Shown here piece by piece: positions 1 through 6,006 of a DNA stretch of 6,802 bases (its first letter is position 1; each line of letters begins with the position of its first letter). The position numbers and the translations under genes were made by a program. The notes beneath the pieces were generated by a model. The model worked only from the letters and a program-made list of their open reading frames with translations, was not told the DNA's origin and did not search any database. This DNA comes from Pseudomonadota bacterium (GTDB taxonomy: Bacteria; Pseudomonadota; Alphaproteobacteria; Sphingomonadales; Sphingomonadaceae), in the NCBI GenBank assembly GCA_023457895.1, contig JAEXAY010000023.1, positions 1-6,802 of the forward strand, given 5' to 3'.

Positions 1-133
1 AAGCAAATTGCTTTTTCAGATTGTTAAATTACAAAAAAATACAATATGAAAAGCAAGTTGCGACTAAATGCAACAAATCTTTCTACTTGGTTTCAACCCC
101 GCCTTTTGCAAATACTATGTTAGCAGAAGTTTC
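1..133 (-). repeat. attC-like site A, left part missing
   Basis: This is the right two thirds of the structured repeat. An apical stem pairs 3-23 with 42-61 around the conserved loop at 24-41, which contains AAATTACAAAAAAATA. The outer arm CCCCGCCTTTTGC lies near 98-110, and the site ends in GTTAGCAGAAGTTTC at 119-133. That end is an inverted copy of 1491-1505, with a single mismatch at position 11. The matching left arm of the outer stem is outside the window. In gene sense the site begins three bases after the stop of the DUF3667 gene, so it could also end transcription. Confidence 0.8.
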
Positions 134-135
134 TT

Positions 136-930
136 TTATTTCGTCATATATTTAAGTGTTTCAGGTCCCATTATCATTGCGATTGCGACTCCAATAAGAA
201 TTGCAATTAGCAATAAAAGTAGGTAGCCTAAAATAACAAGGCCAAAAGAAATTAATACATTTATGATAATGTTTTTTAATTTCTTTTCAGGATAAAATTC
301 CTTAAAAAACCACACTAAAAGAATTGGAACTACTAGCATTGAAAGTTGAGTAATAATTAGTGAAGTTTCGGGCGAGTAATTTCTGAAAATAAATAGTATT
401 GGATAAATGAAAATTATACTAAAAATTGTATAGAATGAAAGGAAATATGAGTTTATAACAATGTGCTCAAAATAATTATGACCATACTTTTTAAATGCTA
501 TCTTCGTTGCTAACGCAAAAAATGGAACTAATGCTAACATTAAAATTGAAGTGTAAGTTGATAAAAAAGAAAGCAAATCGTTTGTGAATTTTGAAGACAT
601 ATGATTGTTTTCATAATAAGCACTCATAATTTCTCTTAATCCCAAAACTTTATAAGTCAAAAAAGTTGCGATACCGCTCAATACAAAAGTTAAAAGAATA
701 GGTTTGTAATGATTAATCCGATTTCCATCTATAAATTCTCTTGCGGTTTTTCCTGAATTTTTAATGATACTCTTTACAGAATACCAAAATCCTTTATTCA
801 TATGAAGAAAAGTATATTGTATTTCATCCGCAATATACTTTTTGTCTATTCTCTTGTATTTTTTTTGTCCACAATTCGGACAAAAATTATTTGTAATTAA
901 ATCGTTACAATTTTTGCAATTTTCAGCCAT
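136..930 (-). CDS. DUF3667-like zinc-ribbon membrane protein
   Basis: This 264-residue protein starts with a cytosolic zinc ribbon (C5-x2-C8 and C17-P-N-C20-G-Q). A segment with the typical DUF3667 pattern follows: a G-F-W stretch near 47-49, then G60-K-T-A-R64-E-F-I-D-G69-N-R71 and a Y75-K-P77 just before the first membrane helix. About five hydrophobic helices follow, near 77-96, 122-146, 155-182, 188-210 and 220-255. DUF3667 proteins are common in Bacteroidota and have no established function. It is the last gene of a three-gene operon: its ATG follows the TAG of the upstream gene by one base (TAGTATG), which suggests translational coupling. The stop lies three bases from the terminal inverted repeat of the cassette. 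I assign the family from memory of its motifs; membrane location is secure, role unknown. Confidence 0.85.
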   Translation of the reverse strand: MAENCKNCNDLITNNFCPNCGQKKYKRIDKKYIADEIQYTFLHMNKGFWYSVKSIIKNSGKTAREFIDGNRINHYKPILLTFVLSGIATFLTYKVLGLREIMSAYYENNHMSSKFTNDLLSFLSTYTSILMLALVPFFALATKIAFKKYGHNYFEHIVINSYFLSFYTIFSIIFIYPILFIFRNYSPETSLIITQLSMLVVPILLVWFFKEFYPEKKLKNIIINVLISFGLVILGYLLLLLIAILIGVAIAMIMGPETLKYMTK

Positions 931-931
931 A

Positions 932-1180
932 CTATTTCAGATTTCTTTTATTCAATTCATTATCAATTTCCTTTGATTTCTTTCTACTATTTATTAAAAG
1001 ATAAATGAAAAATAATGGAAAAAAAGTAAAAAATCCAATCCCTTTAGTTGCTGCACTATATATTGCGATGCCAATAAAGATTCCAATAAGAAAACCGTTA
1101 ATTAGTTTTGCTGATTTAAGTTTTTTTTGTTCTTCTAATAATTCTTGGTCGCTAAGTTTTGAATAATTATTTGATTCCAT
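932..1180 (-). CDS. Small two-helix membrane protein, paralogue of the next gene
   Basis: This protein has 82 residues. A polar N-terminal segment containing KLSDQELLEEQKK (about 8-20) precedes two hydrophobic helices (about 26-45 and 50-65), and the tail is basic and charged, ending NELNKRNLK. The layout, the LS(D/N)(Q/E)EL motif and the RNL ending are shared with the gene immediately upstream in the operon, so the two are paralogues. Similar short proteins in Bacteroidota are sometimes auto-annotated as 'redox-active disulfide protein 2', but this one has no cysteine, so that name would mislead. It sits five bases after the stop of the upstream gene and one base before the DUF3667 start. 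Function is unknown; the operon suggests a small membrane complex with the DUF3667 protein, which is inference only. Confidence 0.8.
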   Translation of the reverse strand: MESNNYSKLSDQELLEEQKKLKSAKLINGFLIGIFIGIAIYSAATKGIGFFTFFPLFFIYLLINSRKKSKEIDNELNKRNLK

Positions 1181-1185
1181 TTAGT

Positions 1186-1431
1186 TTATTGTAGATTTCT
1201 TAATTTCATTTCTTTTTTTACTTCATTAAAACTGTTCCAAAAAATAATTAATAATGGTAAAAATGCAATAGGAACATATGTTGAAACACCGATTTTTTCT
1301 TTAAAAATGCTAATTATAGAAGCAACAATCATTACTAAAATCAATCCTAAAAAAATCCCGAAAATAAATCTTCTGTTTTTAGATTCTTTAATTAATTCTT
1401 CATTTGATAGGGTTGTTAAATCTTTTTTCAT
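1186..1431 (-). CDS. Small two-helix membrane protein, first gene of operon
   Basis: This protein has 81 residues from the ATG at 1431, reading MKKDLTTLSNEELIKESKN. Two hydrophobic helices follow (about 21-41 and 50-65), then a charged tail NEVKKEMKLRNLQ. It is a diverged paralogue of the following gene, with the same LS-x2-EL start motif, helix spacing and RNL ending. The reading frame continues to a TTG at 1452, but I reject that start: the TTG lies inside a good -7 promoter element (1450-1457), and the ATG start gives a length and N-terminus that align with the paralogue. It leads the cassette 1 operon, 59 bases from the cassette end. No function can be assigned. Confidence 0.8.
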   Translation of the reverse strand: MKKDLTTLSNEELIKESKNRRFIFGIFLGLILVMIVASIISIFKEKIGVSTYVPIAFLPLLIIFWNSFNEVKKEMKLRNLQ

Positions 1432-1449
1432 AAATTCTATATTTTTAGG

Positions 1450-1475
1450 CAAATTTAATTTATTTTGTCTTTCAA
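1450..1475 (-). promoter_or_regulatory. Candidate promoter of cassette 1 operon
   Basis: On the minus strand TAAATTTG (1450-1457) matches the Bacteroidota -7 consensus TAnnTTTG exactly. A TTG at 1473-1475 lies 15 bases upstream and could be the -33 element, although the usual spacing is somewhat longer. Transcription would start near 1443 and give a leader of about a dozen bases before the ATG at 1431. The promoter lies inside the cassette, so the operon would not depend on an external integron promoter. Confidence 0.45.
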
Positions 1476-1490
1476 CGATAATTTTGGTAT

Positions 1491-1699
1491 GAAATTTCTG
1501 CTAACGAAAAAGTATTGGCGAAGTGCGGGCTTAATTTGAACAAATGTTCAAGTTCAGACCAAACGGAGCCGATGCTTTTTCAATACTGCTAACTTACAAA
1601 AAATAGCTGAATTGAAAAGCAGCGGCGGCTAAATTTTTCAAATCTTTCTATTATACATTTAACCCCGCATTTTGCTAATACACTGTTAGCAGAAGTTTT
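1491..1699 (-). repeat. attC-like site B, complete
   Basis: The ends are 1491-1505 (reads CTGCTAAC before the core) and 1685-1699 (GTTAGCAGAAGTTTT), with a core of 179 nt at 1506-1684. The outer stem pairs GTATTGGCGAAGTGCGGG, starting at 1512, with CCCCGCATTTTGCTAATAC ending at 1682. The apical stem pairs 1574-1584 with 1611-1620 and extends into the GCCG/CGGC flanks. The conserved loop sequence AACTTACAAAAAATA is at 1591-1605. A side hairpin TTGAAC-AAAT-GTTCAA occupies 1536-1551. In gene sense the site follows the mazF stop by two bases. By the integron model its core belongs to the MazEF cassette. Confidence 0.88.
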
Positions 1700-1701
1700 T
1701 T

Positions 1702-2028
1702 TTAGTCTACAAATGTTTCTTTCATCACACTTTTAACCTCTAAAATTTCTTTTTCACTCAATTTTCCAAATATTTTAAGAATTCTTCTTCGATCAATTGT
1801 TCTAATTTGGTCAATGACAATCCAACCTTTTGTAGTTTTTCCAGAGATTTCTATTCTTGTGGGATAAGATTTTGAAGTGCTTGTAATTGGTGCAACTACA
1901 ATAGTATTCAAAAATTTATTCATTTCATTTGGAGAAACAACCACGCATGGTCTTGTTTTATTGATTTCACTACCGATAGTTGGGTCGAGATTGACCAAAA
2001 CAATTTCATATTGATTAATTAGTTCCAT
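1702..2028 (-). CDS. mazF: MazF/PemK-family endoribonuclease toxin
   Basis: The 108-residue protein is full length for the family. It has the N-terminal Y7-E-I-V-L-V-N-L-D15-P-T-x-G19-S-E21 strand-loop, then K24-T-R26-P27-C-V-V-V-S32-P, A46-P47-I-T49-S and D73-Q74-I-R76-T-I-D79. R26 and T49 sit where MazF toxins carry their catalytic arginine and threonine. MazF cleaves single-stranded RNA at short sequences and stops growth when the antitoxin is lost; the target of this one cannot be read from sequence. Its ATG lies inside the end of mazE (10-bp overlap), the normal co-translated arrangement. The stop is two bases from the terminal inverted repeat of the cassette. Toxin-antitoxin pairs are frequent in large chromosomal integrons, where they are thought to limit loss of cassettes. 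Confidence 0.95.
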   Translation of the reverse strand: MELINQYEIVLVNLDPTIGSEINKTRPCVVVSPNEMNKFLNTIVVAPITSTSKSYPTRIEISGKTTKGWIVIDQIRTIDRRRILKIFGKLSEKEILEVKSVMKETFVD

Positions 2029-2264
2029 TCTTCCAAATTTTCGTCCTCAAAAACATCATCAATCAATAGGTTGTCATCACCATTTTCATGCATTTTTTTA
2101 AATGATTCTTCCCAATTTTTTCTTGGTTCTGATTTTGGTTTTAAAATGATGAATCCTTTTTCAAGAATCAATTCAATCTTATCTTGAATATTATATTTTT
2201 CAAGAACAGTTTTGGAAAGTCTAATACCTTTTGAGTTTCCAATATTTATAACAGATAATTCCAT
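2019..2264 (-). CDS. mazE: MazE-family antitoxin (AbrB/SpoVT-type)
   Basis: This 81-residue protein has an N-terminal swapped-hairpin DNA-binding domain (residues 1-47), with the hallmark I-G-N-S-K-G-I-R-L stretch at 8-16 and VLEKYNIQDKIELILEKGFIILKP after it. The acidic C-terminal tail begins W51-E-E-S-F-K-K-M and is rich in D and E. It should wrap over and block the MazF active site. As in other MazEF systems it probably dimerises and represses its own promoter; a perfect palindrome lies 21 bases upstream of its ATG. It is the first gene of the pair, 76 bases from the cassette end. Confidence 0.92.
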   Translation of the reverse strand: MELSVINIGNSKGIRLSKTVLEKYNIQDKIELILEKGFIILKPKSEPRKNWEESFKKMHENGDDNLLIDDVFEDENLEEWN

Positions 2265-2284
2265 AATTATTATTTTGTTATTAC

Positions 2285-2298
2285 AAAGTAATTACTTT
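2285..2298. promoter_or_regulatory. Palindromic candidate operator upstream of mazE
   Basis: AAAGTAATTACTTT is a perfect 14-bp palindrome, 21 bases before the mazE ATG. On the minus strand its end forms part of TTACTTTG, one base off the TAnnTTTG -7 element, and a TTTG lies 20 bases further upstream where a -33 element would be. AbrB-fold antitoxins bind palindromic sites overlapping their promoters, so this is the natural autoregulatory site. That it works this way is inference. Confidence 0.5.
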
Positions 2299-2340
2299 TA
2301 TTTGAATTATGCAAATTATTTATTGTAGAGTAGTGGTCGC

Positions 2341-2549
2341 AAAATTTCTGCTAACGGAAAAAGTATTGGCGAAGTGCGGGCTTTCGAAGAACTAAAAGTT
2401 CAAGAACGACCAAACGAAGCCGATATTTTTTCCGTGAACTAAATTACAAAAATATCGTGAACGGAAAAATATTCGGCGGAATATTTTTCCAAAAGTTCAA
2501 CTTTGCACTTCACCCCGCATTTTGCCAATACAATGTTATGTGCAGTACG
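2341..2549 (-). repeat. attC-like site C, complete, mismatched ends
   Basis: The left end 2341-2355 (CTGCTAAC type) matches the MazEF block. The right end 2535-2549 (GTTATGTGCAGTACG) matches the esterase block instead, so the two ends of this repeat do not pair with each other beyond GTTA. The core is 179 nt (2356-2534). Outer arms are GTATTGGCGAAGTGCGGG and CCCCGCATTTTGCCAATAC. The strong apical stem pairs 2419-2435 with 2461-2477, and the loop contains AAATTACAAAAATA at 2441-2454. A side hairpin GAACT-AAA-AGTTC is at 2389-2401. It follows the esterase stop by five bases in gene sense and may act as terminator. Confidence 0.88.
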
Positions 2550-2554
2550 AAATT

Positions 2555-3817
2555 TTATTTTTTAATATTGTCGTAATATGCTTTTCTTTTAGAGAATGAC
2601 ACTAAATGTTCTTCTTTTATATAAAAGTATGCATCTACAGCAGAATTAATATTCATTTCATAAGGAGTTAAACCTATTATATTAGAAATAATTATATTAT
2701 TATCAGACATTAATTTTCTATTGAATGTAGTTTTCATAGATATGAACGCATAGTCGGTATTGTATTTATCCGAAATAAATTTTTCTAAACTACCAAAATT
2801 AGATTTTACTCTTTTTTTACCTAATCCTAGATATCCTTTAAAGCCAGTTATTCCTGATGCTGGTGTAAATGCAATATGATAATATTGGTTTTTGAATTCG
2901 CTTTTTAAAAAATGACCCATAAATTGTCTAGCCTTGCCTTTTGTATATTGGATATTATTTTTATCTTCTAATAAATGCAATGTAGCAGCCCATAACATAA
3001 TTTTTTTATTAGGAAATTTATGATTTACTAAATAGCTTACATTTTTCGCCATTTGTAAATCTCTATATGCTGTTTTATAATTTTTACGATATAAAGATTC
3101 TATATTATCAGTCATTCTTTCCCAAAAATAATAATAACCATCTTTATTATTTATTTTATTTAAGGCAATTCTTACATCACTAAATGTTCTATGTAATGTT
3201 AGTGTATCTTTTGGAGGGACTTTCGTAAAATAATATGAGTTTTTAGCAGTGAAATTTAATGCATTTGTAAATAAGGAATCTGCTTTAATTTTAGAATTAC
3301 TATCAAGATTTAAACGAGTAATAAAATTTTTGTAATCTGTGTTGATTCTATAATTTTCTTTATAAAATAAACTTTCGTCAAAACCAGTGTAAATCAATGG
3401 TTTTTCTGTTTTTTGAGATTCAAGTATATAATCAAAAAGTTCATACATATCATCTGTTAACCAAATACTCGAAATGTCACCTTTAGCTAAAAATTCAGAG
3501 GCAGTAATATTATTATTTTTTATTTGTTCATTATAAAAATTATCTAAATCGTACATTGGAGATTCAAAAGCAATTACATCAAAACCACAATATTGATGTA
3601 AATATTTCACCATTTTAATTTTTGATACATACGTACTTCCCATAATGTGAGAAGATTCGCCAAGTCCAACAATCCTAACATCTTTTAAATCATTTTGCAA
3701 AGTTGTTAAACTGTCAAAATTTGCAGATTCAAAATCATTCTTTGAAATTGTTTGTATTTGAGAGTATGTTGTAACAGAAATAATTCCTAAAATTATTGTG
3801 GATATATATTTTATCAT
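2555..3817 (-). CDS. Secreted erythromycin-esterase-family protein
   Basis: This protein has 420 residues from the ATG at 3817. A signal peptide is visible (MIKYISTIILGIISVTTYSQ, cleavage near S19/Q20), so the enzyme should be periplasmic or exported. The family core shows V50-G-L-G-E54-S-S-H57, then F79-D-V-I-A-F-E85, R252-D-x2-M256-A, and L275-W-A-A-T-L-H281, matching the Glu/His active-site segments of erythromycin esterases. The length is close to that of EreA and EreB. Those enzymes hydrolyse the macrolide lactone; many Bacteroidota homologues are untested, so resistance is not implied. The frame is open to an ATG at 3928, but the added 37 residues are translated from the repeat and would hide the signal peptide, so I reject it. 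Only 23 bases separate the start from the cassette end, and no clear promoter fits there; expression may come from within the repeat or by read-through from the restriction-modification cassette. Confidence 0.88.
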   Translation of the reverse strand: MIKYISTIILGIISVTTYSQIQTISKNDFESANFDSLTTLQNDLKDVRIVGLGESSHIMGSTYVSKIKMVKYLHQYCGFDVIAFESPMYDLDNFYNEQIKNNNITASEFLAKGDISSIWLTDDMYELFDYILESQKTEKPLIYTGFDESLFYKENYRINTDYKNFITRLNLDSNSKIKADSLFTNALNFTAKNSYYFTKVPPKDTLTLHRTFSDVRIALNKINNKDGYYYFWERMTDNIESLYRKNYKTAYRDLQMAKNVSYLVNHKFPNKKIMLWAATLHLLEDKNNIQYTKGKARQFMGHFLKSEFKNQYYHIAFTPASGITGFKGYLGLGKKRVKSNFGSLEKFISDKYNTDYAFISMKTTFNRKLMSDNNIIISNIIGLTPYEMNINSAVDAYFYIKEEHLVSFSKRKAYYDNIKK

Positions 3818-3840
3818 TTGAAATAGGTTTTTTTTTTGAG

Positions 3841-4053
3841 CGTATTGCACATAACGGGAAAGGGCTTGGCGAAGGCGGGGATAAGAAAGCCGGAAATTCC
3901 AACTAAACCCGAACCGAGCAAAAACCATTTTCGTTTTTTCAAAATTACAAAAAATAAAAAAACGAAATGGTTTTTTGCGGCGAAAAGTGCAAAAATCTTC
4001 TAAATGATAACTTTTACCCCCGCTTTTGCCAAACCCATGTTATCGGTAGTGCC
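3841..4053 (-). repeat. attC-like site D, complete and most diverged
   Basis: The left end 3841-3855 (TTGCACATAAC) belongs to the esterase block, and the right end 4039-4053 (GTTATCGGTAGTGCC) to the restriction-modification block. The core is 183 nt (3856-4038). Outer arms differ from the other copies on both sides together: GGGCTTGGCGAAGGCGGGG pairs with CCCCCGCTTTTGCCAAACCC. The apical stem is the longest, 22 bases (3918-3939 with 3957-3978), around a 17-nt loop containing AAAATTACAAAAAATA. A side hairpin GGAA-A-TTCC is near 3893-3901. The REase stop codon begins one base after the right end. Confidence 0.88.
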
Positions 4054-4054
4054 A

Positions 4055-4891
4055 TTATTTGCTCCATTTTATAACTTTTACAAGCAAAAGATTTGCAGGA
4101 TTATTTGGGTCTTTTACTTTGGAATCTTCAACGGAAATAGTTTCTGAATTTTCTATTTTTGTCTTGCTTTCTTGCGAAAAAGAATCATATTTTTCTGACG
4201 GAATAATTGCAACAAGTTCAAATTTTTCATTGTTTGGAGTATGTAGATAATTGAAAACTCTTCTTGGATTTTGAATTTGCCACATTCCACGAATTCTCAA
4301 ATTTGTAATTCCCAAAGGGTCAACTCTGTTTACTCTTCCTAATTCATTTGTAGGAGCAAGTTCTACATTCGGAATTTCATTTATTCCATCGCTGATTTTC
4401 GCTTTTATTATTTCGTAAGTTTCTTGTTTTGCACAATAAATATTGCCATAAACAAACCACAAGGAATGCAATTTTTCGTCGTTCGTGTGTCCAACACAAT
4501 AAATTAAATCCTTTTCCGTCCAATCTTCACAAGTTCTACATTCATTTACGATAAAATTGCTATCGGATTTTATATTTGCTTTGGGATGAGAACTGTTCAA
4601 AGCCAAATCAGAGTTTGGACTTTGAGTTTTCTTCACTTCAATTGCATCACCGCCACGAATTATTATATCGGGAGGATTATTTTGATTTCCCAACCAAGAA
4701 AATGTTTGAGAATATTTTTCTAAAACTTCAACTTCATTTGCAATATCAAAAGTGTCCGCAAATGCATCTTTTACAAATTTCTCTAATGCTTCTCCAACTG
4801 TATTTGCTCTGTTTCTTCCTGCATATAGATTTCTAATTTCAAAACTTGAAAGATTAGAAATATTGTATATTGCTTCTAATAGATTCGTCAT
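4055..4891 (-). CDS. Type II restriction endonuclease, NgoPII family (GGCC predicted)
   Basis: This 278-residue protein closely follows the NgoPII family along its length. An N-terminal segment has Y23-A-G-R-N-R-A-N-x-V-G-E34-A. The nuclease core is N69-Q-N-N-P-P74-D75-I-I-I-R-G-G-D82-A-I-E85-V-K87-K, giving a PD-(D/E)xK triad of D75, E85 and K87. A conserved L-N-S-S-x-P-K-A, a C-R-x-C-E-D-W motif, P-T-N-E-L-G-R-V-N-R-V-D-P-L-G-I-T and R-G-M-W follow. NgoPII cleaves GGCC, and the partner methyltransferase resembles GGCC enzymes, so the same target is expected. Its start overlaps the end of the methyltransferase gene by 38 bases, so it is translated after the protective enzyme from the same message. 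The stop is one base from the cassette end. No truncation or missing catalytic residue is seen. Confidence 0.94.
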   Translation of the reverse strand: MTNLLEAIYNISNLSSFEIRNLYAGRNRANTVGEALEKFVKDAFADTFDIANEVEVLEKYSQTFSWLGNQNNPPDIIIRGGDAIEVKKTQSPNSDLALNSSHPKANIKSDSNFIVNECRTCEDWTEKDLIYCVGHTNDEKLHSLWFVYGNIYCAKQETYEIIKAKISDGINEIPNVELAPTNELGRVNRVDPLGITNLRIRGMWQIQNPRRVFNYLHTPNNEKFELVAIIPSEKYDSFSQESKTKIENSETISVEDSKVKDPNNPANLLLVKVIKWSK

Positions 4892-5918
4892 ATTTTTGAG
4901 TTTTGAAAATTGGTTTTGCTACTTCTTTATTTGCATTGAGTTGGTTCATTATGCTTTTCGCTAGAAAGTGAGCAAGATTTACTGGAACAGCATTTCCAAT
5001 CATTTTGTAACCTGCAACAACACTATTGTAATAAAAAATAAAATCATCTGGAAAAGTTTGTATTCTTGCACATTCACGAACGCTCAATCTTCGATATAAA
5101 TGTTCTTTTCCTGGAACAAAAATTCTTACATTTTGCTCAATAAATTTCATTTTTGGTGCTTGTGGATGAATTGGTGCATGTCTTCCTCCTGCTTGAATTG
5201 TAAAAGATTGTTCGTCCCAACTTCTTACTCGATTTCTCGACATAAAGATTGTTGAAAAATCTCCAATCATATATTCGTGATTTGGAAGAGCACAATTCTC
5301 TCCATTAGTCTTATTGTAAGGCAATGCAGACAAAACATTATCTTGCAAATCGCTAATTGTTTCTTGAAGTGTTATTTTCGGAAATTTGATTTTTGGAAAT
5401 TCATATTTAAAACCTAAATCCTTTCTAATCCCAATAAAAAAAACTCGTTTTCTGTCTTGTGGAACATTATAATCTGATGCGTTCAACATATCGAATGAAA
5501 GTTCATATCCAATTCCTGCGTTTCTGAACAATTCTTTAATATTTTCAAGAGCGTTGTTATGACGCTCTAAAAGCATTCCGCTTACATTTTCCGCAAGAAA
5601 AAACTTTGGTTGTTTTGCTGCAAGAATTCTTATAAAATCAAAAAATAATTGTCCTCTTTTATCAGCAATTCCTTTCATGGCACCTGCTTCGCTCCAACTT
5701 TGACAAGGAGGTCCGCCAATAATTCCGTCACATTCAGGAATTTCGTCTTCCTTAATGTTTACGATACTTCTTTTATCTAAAACCGTATGAGGATGATTTT
5801 TTTCGTAAGTTTCCCAAATTTCTTTGTCGTATTCATTTGCCCAAATAACGTTGAAACCTGCTCTGTGGAATCCCAAATCAAGTCCACCTGCACCTGCAAA
5901 AAAAGATATTATGTTCAT
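4854..5918 (-). CDS. DNA (cytosine-5)-methyltransferase, M.HaeIII/M.NgoPII-like
   Basis: This 354-residue protein has all main m5C methyltransferase motifs: motif I F6-F-A-G-A-G-G-L-D-L-G-F17 for AdoMet, motif IV G69-P-P-C72-Q-S-W-S with catalytic C72, motif VI E110-N-V, motif VIII Q154-D-R-K-R, motif IX R277-L-S-V-R-E-C-A-R, and motif X G303-Y-K-M-I-G-N-A-V-P. The target-recognition region (about 165-265) includes N213-H-E-Y and S222-T-I-F-M-S-R-N-R-V-R, which I recognise from M.HaeIII, the GGCC enzyme that methylates the internal cytosine. A C-terminal extension of about 30 residues beyond motif X is encoded partly in the overlap with the endonuclease gene. It is the promoter-proximal gene, so host DNA is protected before cutting starts. 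No controller (C) protein gene is present. Confidence 0.97.
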   Translation of the reverse strand: MNIISFFAGAGGLDLGFHRAGFNVIWANEYDKEIWETYEKNHPHTVLDKRSIVNIKEDEIPECDGIIGGPPCQSWSEAGAMKGIADKRGQLFFDFIRILAAKQPKFFLAENVSGMLLERHNNALENIKELFRNAGIGYELSFDMLNASDYNVPQDRKRVFFIGIRKDLGFKYEFPKIKFPKITLQETISDLQDNVLSALPYNKTNGENCALPNHEYMIGDFSTIFMSRNRVRSWDEQSFTIQAGGRHAPIHPQAPKMKFIEQNVRIFVPGKEHLYRRLSVRECARIQTFPDDFIFYYNSVVAGYKMIGNAVPVNLAHFLAKSIMNQLNANKEVAKPIFKTQKYDESIRSNIQYF

Positions 5919-5931
5919 ACTTCACTTATTT

Positions 5932-5966
5932 CTCACAAAAATATAAATTTATTTTTTGAAAGTGAG
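5932..5966 (-). promoter_or_regulatory. Candidate promoter of the restriction-modification operon
   Basis: On the minus strand TATTTTTG (5936-5943) is an exact TAnnTTTG -7 element, 17 bases upstream of the methyltransferase ATG. No clear TTG -33 element is at the usual distance. The element is bracketed by the inverted repeat CTCAC (5932-5936) and GTGAG (5962-5966), and an AT palindrome ATAAATTTAT at 5943-5952 abuts it. Such symmetry could serve autorepression by the methyltransferase, but short AT-rich palindromes arise by chance here. Confidence 0.4.
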
Positions 5967-6006
5967 TATTGTTTTATTCAGAATCTTGTTTCGCGGTTTT
6001 TTTGGT

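Noticed and set aside
240..243. Avoidance of GGCC in the window
   Set aside because: I found only one GGCC (240-243), but in DNA this A+T-rich only a few would be expected in 6.8 kb, so the deficit carries no weight.
932..1180. Redox-active disulfide protein
   Set aside because: Similar small proteins sometimes carry this label, but neither paralogue here has a cysteine.
1432..1452. TTG start at 1452 for the first gene of cassette 1
   Set aside because: The TTG is part of the TAAATTTG promoter element, and the downstream ATG gives a better fit to the paralogue.
3818..3928. N-terminal extension of the esterase from the ATG at 3928
   Set aside because: It is translated repeat sequence and would bury a clear signal peptide.
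5919..6006. A controller (C) protein gene for the restriction-modification system
   Set aside because: The 88-base leader has no open frame of useful length; only a promoter-like element and short inverted repeats are seen.
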